Shown here piece by piece: positions 46,796 to 58,300 of a DNA stretch of 64,000 nt. The translations under genes and the position numbers were made by a program. This DNA comes from Prostheceraeus crozeri (Eukaryota > Platyhelminthes > Polycladida > Euryleptidae), in contig CAJQUW010001113.1 of assembly GCA_907163375.1 (NCBI GenBank), forward strand, positions 186,001 through 250,000, written 5' to 3'. The notes under the pieces are model-generated. The model did not search any database and was not told the DNA's origin. It saw only the letters and a program-made list of their open reading frames with translations. Each line of letters starts with the position of its first letter. The first letter of the stretch is position 1.

Positions 46796-48437
46796 GGCTT
46801 ATTGACAAACTGAATATCAGGAATACGAATACTGACAAACTGAATATCAGGAATATGACGAATACTGACAAACTGAATATCAGGAATACGATGAATACTG
46901 ACAAACTGAATATCAGGAATACGACCACTGACAAACTGAATATCAGAAATACGACGAATACTGACAAACGGAATATCAGGAATACGACGAATACTGACAA
47001 ACTGAATATCAGGAATACGAATACTGACAAACTGAATATCAGGAATACGAATACTGACAAACTGAATATCAGGAATACGATGAATACTGACAAACTGAAT
47101 ATCAGGAATACGAATACTGACAAACTGAATATCAGGAATACGACTAATACTGACAAACTGAATATCAGGCATATGACGAATACTGACAAACTGAATATCA
47201 GGCATATGACGAATACTGACAAACTGAATATCAGGAATACGATGAATACTGACAAACTGAATGTCAGGAATGCGACGAATACTGACAAACTGAATATCAG
47301 GAATACGAATACTGACAAACTGAATATCAGGAATACGATGAATACTGACAAGCTGAATATCAGGAATACGACGAATACTGACAAACTGAATATCAGGAAT
47401 ACGAATACTGACAAACTGAATATCAGGAATACGAATACTGACAAACTGAATATCAGGAATACGAATACTGACAAACTGAATATCAGGAATACGAATACTG
47501 ACAAACTGAATATCAGGCATATTACGAATACTGACAAACTGAATATCAGGCATATGACGAATACTGACAAATTGAATATCAGGCATATGACGAATACTGA
47601 CAAACTGAATATCAGGCATATGACGAATACTGACAAACTGAATATCAGGAATACGAATACTGACAAACTGAATATCAGGAATACGAATACTGACAAACTG
47701 AATATCAGGCATATGACGAATACTGACAAACTGAATATCAGGAATACGAATACTGACAAACTGAATATCAGGAATACGACGAATACTGACAAACTGAATA
47801 TCAGGAATACGAATACTGACAAACTGAATATCAGGAATACGAATACTGACAAACTGAATATCAGGAATACGACGAATACTGACAAGCTAAATATCAAGAA
47901 TACGAATACTGACAAACTGAATATCAGGAATACGAATACTGACAAACTGAATATCAGGCATATTACGAATACTGACAAACTGAATATCAGGCATATGACG
48001 AATACTGACAAACTGAATATCAGGCATATGACGAATACTGACAAACTGAATATCAGGCATATGACGAATACTGACAAACTGAATATCAGGAATACGAATA
48101 CTGACAAACTGAATATCAGGAATACGAATACTGACAAACTGAATATCAGGCATATGACGAATACTGACAAACTGAATATCAGGAGTACGAATACTGACAA
48201 ACTGAATGTCAGGAATACGACGAATACTGACAAACGGAATATCAGGAATACGAATACTGACAAACTGAATATCAGGCATATGACGAATACTGACAAACTG
48301 AATATCAGGCATATGACGAATACTGACAAACTGAATATCAGGCATATGACGAATACTGACAAACTGAATATCAGGAATACGAATACTGACAAACTGAATA
48401 TCAGGCATATGACGAATACTGACAAACTGAATATCAT
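46796..48437. repeat. 30/33-bp minisatellite, about 52 units
   Basis: Core CTGACAAACTGAATATCAGG followed by either AATACGAATA (30-bp unit) or a 13-base variant such as CATATGACGAATA, AATACGACGAATA or AATACGATGAATA (33-bp unit). Divergence between units is very low. Because every unit is a multiple of three and contains no stop in three of the six frames, one plus-strand frame (46,855-48,507, TDKLNIRNTN units) and two minus-strand frames (hydrophobic VFVFLIFSLS-type and PDIQFVSIR-type units) stay open. These are by-products, not genes in my view. A 14-unit block recurs at an offset of 441 bp (markers CATATTACG at 47,518 and 47,959). The array is interrupted at its right end by a Penelope-like element. 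Confidence 0.95.
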
Positions 48438-48465
48438 GAATAATGAAAGATGCCGTAGAGATTGC

Positions 48466-48698
48466 ATGATCAAATACGTTTATTGTCATACATGTTTCAA
48501 TACGTGAAACGTACCATCGTCAGTGAACAGCAACAATGATACATGCGCAAAGACTTAAATACATCCAAGAGTTCATTCAAAATGAGCGCTAACAGGCATA
48601 ACAAATAACAAAGAAAAACAATTTCAAAATAATAACAACTGAAATGACTCGGTTTGGGTATTCATGAGTTTCTTTTGTTGTTTTTTGTATGATTTAAG
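48466..48698 (-). repeat. Left arm of the Penelope-like element (3'UTR and coding end)
   Basis: Inverted relative to 49,080-49,312. The only difference I found is in CTCATTTTGAATG here (minus strand) versus CTCATTTCGAATG in the right arm. Contains the last 25 codons of the GIY-YIG frame, the 3'UTR and an AATAAACG tail region. Confidence 0.9.
48480..48539 (-). ncRNA. Hammerhead-ribozyme-like motif, left arm
   Basis: Minus-strand copy of the motif described for the right arm: CTGACGA at 48,517-48,523, hairpin TACGTTTCACGTA at about 48,501-48,513, GAAAC at 48,494-48,498, and a GTA cleavage triplet at 48,489-48,491. The base sequence of the motif is identical in both arms. Minimal hammerheads in the flanking repeats of Penelope-like elements are established for animals; activity here is inferred. 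Confidence 0.65.
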
Positions 48699-49078
48699 CA
48701 ATAAAGCTTCTCCAATACGAGTGTAATTAGTATGTAATAAAATAGAGAACGACTTTTTATTTGGGAAGTGCTCGTGAAGAGAAATTTCAGAGGCTGGTCT
48801 GCCATTAATGTGTTCTTTGATCCTGGTATAGAGATGGCAACGAGTTTCCCCGATGTAGCACTCTTGACAGTGCTCAAAACTGTATCTATAAATTAAGGAG
48901 GAATGCTCGTTAAAAGGGATAGGATCTTTATAGCGACATAAATGTTGTGATTTGTACGCATTGTAAGCTATCTTTAAACGACTATTTTTAAAAAAGGAAT
49001 TTATTCTATGAATCTTCATCCATATTTCTTTATGACTTTCGGGGAGATACGGTAGCTTCCAATAGATAGCTTAATATT
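48624..49078 (-). pseudogene. Penelope-like GIY-YIG endonuclease, C-terminal part
   Basis: Frame open from about 49,078 (WKLPYLPESHKEIW) with first Met at 49,019, giving 131 residues. GIY-YIG signature: LIYRYSF at residues 42-48, YIGETR at 55-60, Arg66 in TRIKEH (65-70), and Glu104 as the likely metal-binding acid. Cys51 and Cys54 in HCQECYIG plus His70 and the LHEH histidines resemble the Cys/His cluster of Penelope-like nucleases. In the intact family this domain follows a telomerase-like reverse transcriptase and nicks the target; here the RT is missing upstream because the element is truncated at the arm junction. The start Met is internal to the original protein. Confidence 0.8.
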
Positions 49079-49079
49079 T

Positions 49080-49312
49080 CTTAAATCATACAAAAAACAA
49101 CAAAAGAAACTCATGAATACCCAAACCGAGTCATTTCAGTTGTTATTATTTTGAAATTGTTTTTCTTTGTTATTTGTTATGCCTGTTAGCGCTCATTTCG
49201 AATGAACTCTTGGATGTATTTAAGTCTTTGCGCATGTATCATTGTTGCTGTTCACTGACGATGGTACGTTTCACGTATTGAAACATGTATGACAATAAAC
49301 GTATTTGATCAT
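49080..49312 (+). repeat. Right, inverted arm of the Penelope-like element
   Basis: Plus-strand copy of the element's last 233 bp, from TTAAATCATACAAAAAACAA through the stop codon and 3'UTR to AATAAACGTATTTGATCAT. It joins the truncated body directly at 49,079/49,080. It is followed by a partial minisatellite unit. Confidence 0.9.
49242..49298 (+). ncRNA. Hammerhead-ribozyme-like motif, right arm
   Basis: Conserved box CTGACGA (49,255-49,261), stem II as a perfect hairpin TACGT-TTC-ACGTA (49,265-49,277) extended by G-U pairs, box GAAA (49,280-49,283), very short helix III as the palindrome ACATGT (49,283-49,288), and cleavage triplet GTA ending at 49,289. Stem I: TCA (49,252-49,254) pairs with TGA (49,290-49,292) and, after an internal loop, TTGTT (49,242-49,246) with AATAA (49,294-49,298). 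A self-complementary helix III is what is described for Penelope-like minimal hammerheads thought to work as dimers. Confidence 0.65.
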
Positions 49313-51833
49313 TAATATCAGGAATACGAAATGGCGTCCAGTATGTTAAATTATGTTGGTTAATACTATGCAATTTATTTTCTATTTTCAAACTCATCAT
49401 TATGGAGAATTCTCACAGAAGCAAGAACTGTGAACATCTGGAAGGATGTTATCAATAACATTTATACAGGCGCACAATTGTAAATAAATAATCAGTTAAA
49501 GTAATTTGAACAATGATAAGTAGAGAAATAAGTATCAAAAGCAAGTGAATTGAAAACTGAGGAAATAAATGTTAATTATATACACCGGTGATTCAAAAAT
49601 GAAGTAAAATGACAAGCTCAAGATTCTTGCAGAGCATGGATAGATACACCTCTGACAATTCACAATGGCGAACTCATGTGCAGGAAAATCCTAATTTTTC
49701 AGCTTGTTTGTTTTGTCATACTACTTTCAATAAGTATTCATCTAATCATTCAATTATGCACTGAGGAACGAATATCAGCTTCAACAGAATCTCACAAATT
49801 TCATTAATTCAAACAACGATTGACTTTTTAGATTAAATTGCAACTAAATTATATCTTTCTTTAATCGACTTCTTGTATCGTTCCTTGAGTGATCTTTCTA
49901 TGAAGCGTTGAAAGATGACATTTATCAAGTATTTGGTGACATGAGGTGAAAATTGAAGTCCATTTATCAATCGAATATCCATCCATATTATTCCTATCTG
50001 ACATAACTCCACACAGCTGTTAAATCATTCAATGAGGCTTAAAAAGAATGAATATTGTAAAACAGTTTTGTTGTTTAGATGCGCAAAAGAAGTCAGTGGA
50101 TTGACAAAACTGTCGGAAGATTGTAATGACTTATAAATCACATTCATTTTTCACGTTCAGATAAGTTTGCATTTCACTTAAAGCTCCTCCCGTCGTTGTT
50201 TTGATACAAAACTCGTTCATTTAATAGGAGGTTGCGCTCGATTCATAGTCTATCAAGAGTTAAACAATTCCATCTTAGGATTTTGTTTAATTGATGGTTT
50301 CAATGCAAAGTTCGTCGGTTGAAGCTTTGAAGAGTCGAGATCTTTCTTCAATTTCTGCATGCAAGCAGCGCATTATTTTTAAATGTACAAGAAGTTTCCG
50401 AGCAATGTTTCAAATTTTGTTCTTTGTCGTGAACAAAACCCAGTGCTTCTATTAGGTGTGAATAAATCTGGTGCACTTTAGACACTTGGAATGTCAAGGT
50501 TTTTACCAAACTGTCATTAGCATTATCAAATAAGTGGACAAGCGACGAAAGAATAGCGTGTGCTTAAAAGGTTACCGACTGAAATTAATTGTAGCGAATA
50601 GGACTTGATAAATTTCGCGGAATTCAATGAATTTTTAACACTTTCACAGAAACAATGTTCAGAAAACAATTTAATACACATGCATCGATGAATCAAATGC
50701 TTCACATGCATAGCTTTGCGCTTTATCGACAAATGCACTTTGTATCATAAAGACTCGACACTCACAATTTAACATTTAAGCTTGAATTATCGTAAATTTG
50801 CTTGTCAAGCTTTCTGACAAATAGTTTCAATGATTGTATGAAAATTCAAAATGATGATTTTTATCAATTCAATCGGAAAACTATCTTTTCGTTTAGAAAC
50901 AAATGCTTTAAGCACTAGCTGCCGACCAAATTGACACTTAAAGTACCTTTTCTACATGTTAGAAGCTTTTACGATAACTGTTGTTCAATGCTTTCAAATG
51001 ACAATAGGGAACTCTGTCATCCCTTTTCGCTAAGTGACAACAAGGCCATGCAATGCGGCCGCCACTGCGAGTTTCTGCATGGAATGAGGCAGAAAATCAG
51101 ACTTTCACTGAATGATGTGCACCCTATGGCTGTTACGAATTTGTGCGTCTGCCGAGTTTAGGAGCAAAGAAAACACAATGAAAACCCAATGGGAAGCAGA
51201 TTCCTATCGAATTATTATTGTTTCTGGTCAGTGATGTATGTGGCTAATTGTGGCTAAAATTGGTCAAAATGCTGTTCTTGCCGACTTAAGGAGGCTAGTC
51301 AAATCTGAGTGTGCTTAGCTTTATAGACAGGAGCTCACGCGCATGATAGCAAATGTCCTAATGACATCCCATGTCAAAATTCAAGGCCTAAAAGTCCATA
51401 AAAATTTATATCTTCTTATTTTGCAGTTCAAAAGTTTCTTTGAATGCGATGAAAACGTGTGAAAGAGACATGTAATGAACACACTGCAAGAACTCATTTT
51501 TAGATCCCAACTAAAAAACCACGATTGTAATCAAGATTTGAAACAACGTACAAGGAGTGGTTAAAAACTATATTTACCATTTTGATCAACGACCCTTTCT
51601 ATTGACATATATTGACATTATATATGCAGCAATTGGTATTTGCATTCACCGTATCCATTCCGGGCTCTCTGAAGCGCCTCGATATCCTCTATCCTTAGCT
51701 TTTGAATCGCATAAAATTCACGGTACAATATATTTATGTGTGAGGACTCTAACCCTGGTATCCATTCAATTTAACTCTCTCATCTTCGCAAAATAAGAAG
51801 CAATTCAAAATATAAAATTATCAAATGTATGAT
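49313..51833. other. AT-rich DNA, no gene recognised
   Basis: Apart from the first few bases (partial minisatellite unit, to about 49,330) I see no repeat. Open frames at 50,526-50,738, 50,931-51,161 and 51,557-51,796 show no recognisable domain. Confidence 0.4.
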
Positions 51834-52688
51834 CAAGGTGACCAGTGGGGTGCCTCAGGGCTCTGTGTTAGGACCTCTACTTTTTGTTGTCATGATTAAT
51901 GATGTCCCACAGTTACGTATGCTGACGATATAACCCTCATTCACTTATCCAATGGTGACACCAGTAATGATCTTTTCAAGAGGACGTTGCTGACGCCTTT
52001 TGTAATTGGGTAGCCCAAAAGAAAATGACAATAAATGTGAATAAAACCAAATGTAAGACTCTTTCTAAGCGTTTTGATCCCACCAGATGTACTAATATTG
52101 TTATCAATGATGAAGTCATAGAGGAAGTTGTAAATTTGAAAATCCTCGGTGTTTTCTTTAGTGCTAATTTGAAATGGGACTCTCATGTCTCGTTTTTATA
52201 CAAAAAATGCTGTAGTATTATGTCCATTGTAAAGCGTCTGAAGATCAATTTTAATGAAGATCATGTTGTGTGGCGGGCATACATGGGTCTTGTTTTTTCT
52301 CGTTTATCATTTTGTTGGCCCATTGTATGTGATATGAAAATGAAACACTTTTGTAAATTTGAACGTCTGCATCGTTTGGCCAAACGTTGGTGCAGCATGT
52401 ACAACAAGCCATCCCTAAGACAAATGTTAGATCGTGTTTGCGTTAAACTCATCCGCAAAGTGTCTCATCATCGTGATACTCATCGCCTGTCCTCCTTTTT
52501 CAACGTCCGTCAACATATCAGCAAAGTTAGACATCAAAGGTAACTGACAGCTCCTCTGCGGAAACCATCTTATTACACCAACTCCTTTGTCAGATTTTCA
52601 CAGTTTACATGACTTTGCAGTCATAACCATGTACCGCTCTATGTATTTTGGTTTCAATAAAGCATTATTATTATTATTATATTATTAT
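51834..52688 (+). mobile_element. 5'-truncated LINE (CR1/Jockey-like) with (ATT)n tail
   Basis: Begins abruptly within the RT domain at TSGVPQGSVLGPLLF (PQGSVLGP at 51,853-51,876). The YADDITLIH active-site motif (51,918-51,929) lies in a different frame after a shortened stretch, so sequence between the two motifs is lost. The rest of the protein is one open frame (52,025-52,543). Then a short 3'UTR, AATAAA at 52,656-52,661 and an ATT repeat to 52,688. Confidence 0.85.
52025..52543 (+). pseudogene. LINE polymerase C-terminal part (RT thumb onward)
   Basis: 172 residues in one frame from a chance internal Met. MTINVNKTKCKTL (residues 1-13), then VVNLKILGVFFSANLKWDSH, the LGV-F----W--H signature that follows the RT core in CR1/Jockey-type LINEs. 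AYMGLVFSRLSFCWPIVCDM and FERLHRLAKRWCSMYNKP follow as in the C-terminal domain. No stop inside, so this copy is younger than the 33.6-kb one, but it lacks the endonuclease and half the RT. Confidence 0.8.
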
Positions 52689-54289
52689 GTGATAAATTTT
52701 TGAATCTTTTTGAAATTTGTCAACTTTTAGCTACGAGGCACCTTTTGCGATTCTTATTTACGACGCCCAACTAAATTGGCCCTCATCCAAGTATGCGAAA
52801 GCCAATGATTTTGAAATTACGCTTAGACTAAAAGTAACAAAAAGAAGGTTGATCAACATGCAGTTTCACAAGGTCTGCAGCAAAGAGGGCGGATGCCCCC
52901 TTCCCCGACAACATGGATAGGGTTAATGGTGTACGATCTCAAAATATGCACAATTTCTGACAAAAAATCTACCAAAACACTAACAAAGCACACGTTTGAA
53001 TGCTCATAATATCTCATCAAAGCCAATATTGCAGAGGTTTGTAAAGGTGACTCTTGTACCACTGACCACCATACAAAAAGTATTAAAGCAAAAATTAGAC
53101 ATCTTCTGAAACATAGAACTTGTGTTTAGTGTTTTCTTTTAACTACAATAATCACAATTCCGTTGATTATTTCAATCTAATCAAATAAAGCTTGATGCGT
53201 TCATAATTTTACAGTTCAAAGCATTCAACTGCTTCATTTTCATTACAAAGAAAACTCTGCATATTTCACAGTTAACAATTTCTGCTGAATGCGGTGAAGG
53301 ATTACAGGATCTAACCACTTAACTATCTCTGAAATTTGAGAAATTGATCGGATAACAAGCGATGATACACAAGAGCCTAATCTGAACTTGATGCCGAAGA
53401 CCGTCGCTTCCGCGAGAGATTGCATTGTTCCATTAATAGACCTATTTTCCACTAAAATGACCACATTAATTCCTTGCATACCACCTGTCGCTTTAGCGTA
53501 TGTCATTTGAAAAAGTTTAAAACATCTTACGTCAAAGCCGTCAAAGCTTGTCATTCTCAAAATTATTCACACTAGGGTAAGTCATCAAGTCAAGATTGAT
53601 GAAACAATAGGGTTAAACATGATACAATGATCTCCTTACGCTGATGAATATTGCCAATTGTGCAGTGCACAGGGGGACAGCTATCAATCTTTCAATCTTT
53701 AAAATGACATGTCTAACCTCTTTATCACGTGAAGATCAATTCTATTGAAAATCAGTTAAATAGTTTCATGAGATTTAGGAGTTATGCTTTGTCTGGATTT
53801 CTCAAAGATTCCATGGATTCTGAAGTAGATACTGATCACAGATGAAAATCACTGAATTATTGAACTGTTGCAGTGATGAAATGATTGTTTGGTTGATGAA
53901 ATCTCACAATGGATATATTCAATAAGTTGAAAGGAATTTTGATTCATGAAGATTACCCTCTATACTTTTTAGCAGGTTGTGATCTCAGATGCGTTTTTTT
54001 CATGTATTGACCTCAAAATCAATGCAAGATTGGTAATAAAATGATTCACTTTACAATTTCACAAAAGATGAACTTGTCATGTCAAAGAAATAGATATGAG
54101 AGCTGATCCAGGACGTGATCCAAATGACACTCAAATCCACTATCATTGAGTAGCGGGCAAATAACAACATGAAGTGTGCATTTTCCAAAAATGAAGAGTC
54201 GTTAGATTAACAACATGAGGGTAGCAAATGTGTTTTAAGTTTTAAAATTATATCATAGTGTGGTTAAAAGATTCGAAGCGGAAGAATAC
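52689..54289. other. AT-rich DNA, no gene recognised
   Basis: A 105-residue minus-strand frame (53,243-53,560) and a 67-residue plus-strand frame (52,717-52,920) have no domain I recognise. No tandem repeat seen. Confidence 0.4.
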
Positions 54290-55350
54290 AAAGTGGTGTA
54301 AACACTATGGTGTAGCAACAACGGTCTCATTATAAATGACAAGAAGACGCAAACTATGATTTACAGACGACAAAAGACTGACCCTGAATGCATTTGAAGC
54401 ACCGTTCCACTCAGAGACAGAATTGAGACTTCTTGGTGCAATTTTTCAAGGAAATTTACAGTAGGATATGCACATAGACTATTTATTTCATGAGAAATGC
54501 ATCAAAGAGAGTATTCATACTTAGAGAAATGAAGAAGATAAAAAGTATCACCAAACGAGATCTGATCCATATATGCTTTTCACAAATAAGGAACACAATT
54601 GAGTACAACCGTCCTGTCTTTGTTGGATTGAACACACGAAACAGTTGTAAATTGAATAAACTTAAAGGCGTTGTCATCGCATCATCTGCGGCAAAAGGTG
54701 TTCGTGTGATCTGCTCCCAAGCTTGGAATCTCGTAGAGATGATTTGGCCATGAAAGTGTTCCATAAAATGATGCAACCTGCACATCAACTGAACAGTCTG
54801 ATGCCTCCATTCCTTAAACGTCTTTCTTTTTCTTTTTGCAATACATTGCGTTGTAAATCATCGTTCATTCCAATGTGTACACTGAGGTTCAACAAACAAA
54901 ATTGATGACTTTTGACTTTCTCACAAATTTGAAATTACTTCCTAACTATGTTTTGACCGACAATTTTCTGAAGGAAAATTCCTTTCATTCTACATGCACC
55001 ACGTACGTCAACTCGCTCTGTCCAGATTTCTACATGCATATTCAATTAACGATTATCATTATTAAGTGTTTAAACAACTACCCTAGTGGAAAATCGTGCA
55101 ATAAATTAGAATACTTAAAATCCAATGCGTATGAATATAATTTAATACTTAAAACATAGAAATCCACAGTACTGGGTAGGATCCGTAATACTTACAACGG
55201 CTAGTCGGGCCAACTTATAGGTGGACGGGAAATAAATGATAATACAATCAATTTTTATTATATCTAAATTTATATTTCTAATCATTTATATCTATGTTAT
55301 TCTTTGTTCTATCTATGTTTAAGCTTGAAATAAACTCGGAATCTTGAAAA
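54290..55350 (+). mobile_element. 5'-truncated LINE (CR1/Jockey-like), C-terminal end and 3'UTR
   Basis: Translation, spread over three frames with several stops, reads NNGLIINDKKTQTMIYRRQK (about 54,318), ETELRLLGAIFQGNL, SITKRDLIHICFSQIRNTIE and YNRPVFVGLNTRN (frame 54,490-54,753), then ESRRDDLAMKVFHKMMQPAH (54,723-54,905). The order matches the thumb and C-terminal domain of the 60.2-kb LINE (IIEYASPLFIGLSKRN there). AATAAA occurs at 55,329-55,334; no ATT tail. About 165 bp of its 3'UTR (55,073-55,237) recurs inverted at 61.1-61.3 kb. Confidence 0.75.
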
Positions 55351-58300
55351 GTACTTTTTAAGTCACTGAGGCACTGTCTGCATTAACCCGTTTGTTATCT
55401 AGCTATTTTGAAGCTTAAATTCAATTTGTGGGCTTCCAAGTATCGTCGATCTGTTGGGAGTGATGCTGCTAGAATAATGCCCAAGTTGACCTTCTCTTTC
55501 TGCTGTGCTTAGTTTCCTTTGCGGATAAAGCTGCGTTGATCCAAAATTATTCGTTGGCCACAATAGGTCAATAACTATGAAAATGCATGATACAGAAATT
55601 TATTTCGTTGATTGATTGAAGCGCACTGGTCTTCTAAAAAATAAATTTACTAAAAGTATGCTAAATATTTCGTCTTTTGACTGCTGTATATAGAGGAACT
55701 ATTGGAATAGCTTCTTCAGTGTGCACAAAACTTCATGAAATGTTGTAGGAAAACGAGAAGTTTAATTGAAATTCAAATATTCAGATCACTCGGATCAATG
55801 CTACAGTTTTTACATCGTAAATTCTACTGACGGTTGGCAACTTTTGAGCTGACACTATTAGACCGTATCTGAAAGCCTCCAAGATCCAAGCTAACTTCCA
55901 TCTCTGATTAAGTCCAGTGACCGGTACAGAAGTTCTATGCCGAAAATCTCAGAGTAATTGTAGTTTCCTGCACGCACCTGACGCCCTACATGTGTTATGA
56001 CAAGGAATAAAGACCTTGGAAAATGGTTTCATAACCCACCCAAACTTGAAGGCGATATTTCACATTTGCAGGCCCTACGGTAAGAATTATGGCCTGACAC
56101 CGACTTTGTTAATGGAGGCGATCACTATATCTCAGTTACAATTCTTCATCACAGAAGCGACGTATCTTCATTTCTTTTGGTTATGCATATAATCATGTCT
56201 CAATATCAATTGACCAAAAAATCGAATTATCTCATGGCCAGAACAGTGCACGATTTCTGTTTAACTGGATGCTGTTGTCATGTGCATCATCAATTTTTGT
56301 AAATAGTTCGGAAATCTGAGATTGACTAAATGTCACATAAACGGAATCAATTGGTTTGTGTTTTAAAAAAACAGATGACAAATTCAAGCTGTCATTATTC
56401 ATAATTCGTAAAAAGAGTGCGTCATTTGATAATTCTGTTATCTGATTTCTTGTAGAGTGGAAGACTGCGCTGTTCTGTTGTTACATATACGACAGGCATA
56501 TCTACGCTTTTTATTTCTTTTGTGTTCAAGACACACAAATGATATCATCACATTAATGATAGCATCAACGTGTACGCAGTCAGTTTTGCTTCAGTGATCT
56601 CCTATAGAAAACATCATGTGCGTATTCAAATTAAGTGCATACTTATGTTTAGACGTATCTAAATTACAATAGACAAGACACTTCAATTATTGAAGATTCT
56701 TAGTCATACAATTATTATTTATGATTTCTGTCGCAAAATGAGCTACAAGTTGTTGTCGAGGCTAATTGTAAAGAAATCAAAGAGCCATTGTGATTCATCG
56801 CATAATTATCGCATTACCCATGTGTGTAAATAATAGTCATCAACTGTAAATTTCACCAGTGTGGTCGGTAATTTCTTCAACACTTTAATGAAATAAATTA
56901 CGCATTTAATAAGAGAATTATTCCATCAAACAGATAAGATGAAGTAATATGTGTCAGATGATGATATGGATGCCAGACCGCATTAGTTAATTGTTACGTA
57001 TTCAGTTGTGAAGTTTATCGGATGCATTCTGCTCAATTATATCAGAAGAATGATGAGGACAAGTCTATTCAAAATCCATCAACTGATTGTGAACGAAATG
57101 CTTCCTCATAGAAACTTCTAATGTGTTTTATGAACTAATTAATCCAGCGGAATATAGAGGACAATCTTAATTACGATGATACTCTTGGGGTCGCACTTGT
57201 GGTCATACCAGAACAATCCGCCGCTTATAGCATTCCAATATGCCTTACTCTACTCAGCAATTTTTACCATGTTGTCCTTTATTGAGTCCTGTGCATATTT
57301 CATGCGATTAGTAGTCAACTTCGGCTGCTGCTGAAAGCGGAAAATGATCAAATTGTTGCTGTTAAACGACAACTATTTCCGGTATGACCTACATGCCAAT
57401 TTCTAAGGAAACTTGATTAGGTCTAGTATGTTCGGATGCTTGTTAGTAATAATTAAGATTTGATCAGACAAGATAAATAAATTCATCATGCAAAGGAATT
57501 TACAGAAAAGCAGGTCATGGCCACCAGCGGTTGCTCTTACCGACAAGCGCAAAGATAAGTTATCACATCACAATAACACAATTAAAGCACAATCTTCAAG
57601 CAATTTTTGAAAGCAAAGATTGACGCAGCCAAAACGCACGACAAATGCGAATTGAAATCTGTAAACCAATATGCACATTGATCGTAGTGTATAGCAGTAT
57701 TAGACACATGGATTATGCCGCCACTGATGCCTACATGCCTACATTGCACCATCGTGTAAACATCGGTATAATTATTCATAGCCAGCGAATCTCCTTCCTG
57801 ACTCTTCGAGTGGAATCTGGAGATCAAAAGTTCAAAATAGTTAAGTTCATCGAATTAGGAAAAGTAATTAAATTAACATTTCCTGAAAAAATGATTATTG
57901 TTATTCACTTGTAAATGAGGCTATTGATTTATAAAGTAAATAACTAATTGCCCTCACAGTATAGACCTTAGACATTATGTAGGAGTGATTGTTTCCATGT
58001 CAAGCCTTTTACCTAATACAAGATTATACTTAGTCAATGTTATCCTTATAGATCCAATAATGAGTAGAAATGAATTGGTAAGAAGAGTATATGAGCAACA
58101 CCAATTCAAATACTTTGTATTTGTGATAAACTATCAACAAAGAAACCAAATTGCTGATAATTATGAAAATTATTGTTAGGGAAAAAATAATGATTTTTTA
58201 GGATAAAGCAAATATTTCCTGTCCATTTCGTGAACTATTTGAAAGCAATATCGATTGATTTTTCAGTGCCACCCGACTCAAATAATTATTAATTGACCGC

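Larger units (their letters stand above)
48466..49312 (-). mobile_element. Penelope-like retroelement, 5'-truncated, palindromic ends, young
   Basis: 847 bp. A minus-strand GIY-YIG coding end and 3'UTR occupy 48,466 to about 49,078. An inverted copy of the last 233 bp (coding end plus 3'UTR) is attached at 49,080-49,312. The two arms (48,466-48,698 and 49,080-49,312) have equal length and I count one difference, so the insertion is recent. Repeats at both ends in direct or inverted order, frequent 5' truncation and a GIY-YIG domain are known traits of Penelope-like elements. Each arm contains a hammerhead-like motif. Minisatellite sequence resumes right after the element (AATATCAGGAATACG at about 49,314), so it inserted in the array. 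Confidence 0.85.

Noticed and set aside
46779-48507. Three overlapping 300-560-residue open frames over the minisatellite as repeat-protein genes
   Set aside because: All follow from unit lengths that are multiples of three and lack stops in those frames. Starts are chance Met codons and the frames run into the Penelope-like element or flanking DNA.
53243-53560. 105-residue minus-strand frame as a gene
   Set aside because: No recognised domain, no neighbouring exon-like frames.
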